This document shows, piece by piece, positions 63,961-64,000 of a stretch of 64,000 nucleotides of DNA. Source of the DNA: Cristatella mucedo. Its lineage: Eukaryota; Bryozoa; Phylactolaemata; Cristatellidae. A program made the position numbers and the translations under genes. Below the pieces are notes generated by a model, which worked only from the letters and a program-made list of their open reading frames with translations, did no database searches and was not told the origin of the DNA. Positions within the stretch are counted from its first letter, which is position 1, and every line of letters starts with the position of its first letter. Where the stretch lies: the NCBI GenBank assembly GCA_009760855.2, contig WPIO01000059.1:501001-565000 (forward strand). The letters run 5' to 3'.

Positions 63961-64000
63961 TACCACCATGTTGGTTTTCAAATCCAAGAAATCGAATTGT

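Overview
The window is nuclear DNA of an invertebrate animal; the phylum cannot be fixed from the sequence. The evidence is animal-type CR1/L2-like LINE fragments, tRNA-derived SINEs with Pol III boxes, long dinucleotide microsatellites, candidate spliced exons and the standard genetic code. Host DNA is moderately GC-rich. Embedded in it is a sharply AT-rich block of about 20 kb that is an endogenised double-stranded DNA virus of the Polinton/adintovirus type.

Layout. 1-6537 and 8378-14909 are two nearly identical copies of one repeat-rich segment, separated by a degenerate satellite of about 175 bp period (6885-8370). 15193-16445 is a fragment of a second, related virus carrying two adjacent capsid-like genes. 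16500-18911 holds two damaged LINE-A copies. 18912-39165 is the main viral element. 39168-39342 is a small MITE-like inverted-repeat element at its right boundary. 39345-64000 is host repeat territory with LINE-A, LINE-B, SINE-1, SINE-2, microsatellites, more copies of a GC-rich ORF family (also present at 4746, 13160, 47415 and 61201), and two candidate host exons near 52-53 kb.

The viral element carries a nearly complete morphogenesis and replication set. It has a double-jelly-roll-like major capsid protein, two minor-capsid (penton-like) proteins, an FtsK/HerA-type packaging ATPase, an adenain-type cysteine protease, a phospholipase A2-like minor capsid protein, a hydrophobic virion protein and at least three fibre-like genes plus a truncated fourth. 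It also has a YqaJ-like nuclease and a protein-primed family B DNA polymerase with a built-in endonuclease VII-like HNH domain. A short motif (consensus TATATAGAA on the coding strand) abuts the start codon of most viral genes, which points to one virus-encoded or virus-specific transcription programme. A tandem family of small genes of unknown function lies at 32851-34256. No integrase or long terminal inverted repeat was found.

The element is not functional as sequenced. Frameshifts cluster in A/T homopolymers, at least eight in-frame stops interrupt otherwise conserved reading frames, three start codons are altered, and a 5'-truncated LINE-B copy with a target-site duplication sits inside the polymerase gene. 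The two large duplicate copies at the left also differ mainly by homopolymer length and by one N beside a collapsed segment. Some frameshifts may therefore be assembly errors, whereas the substitutions and the LINE insertion look like genuine decay in the host germline.
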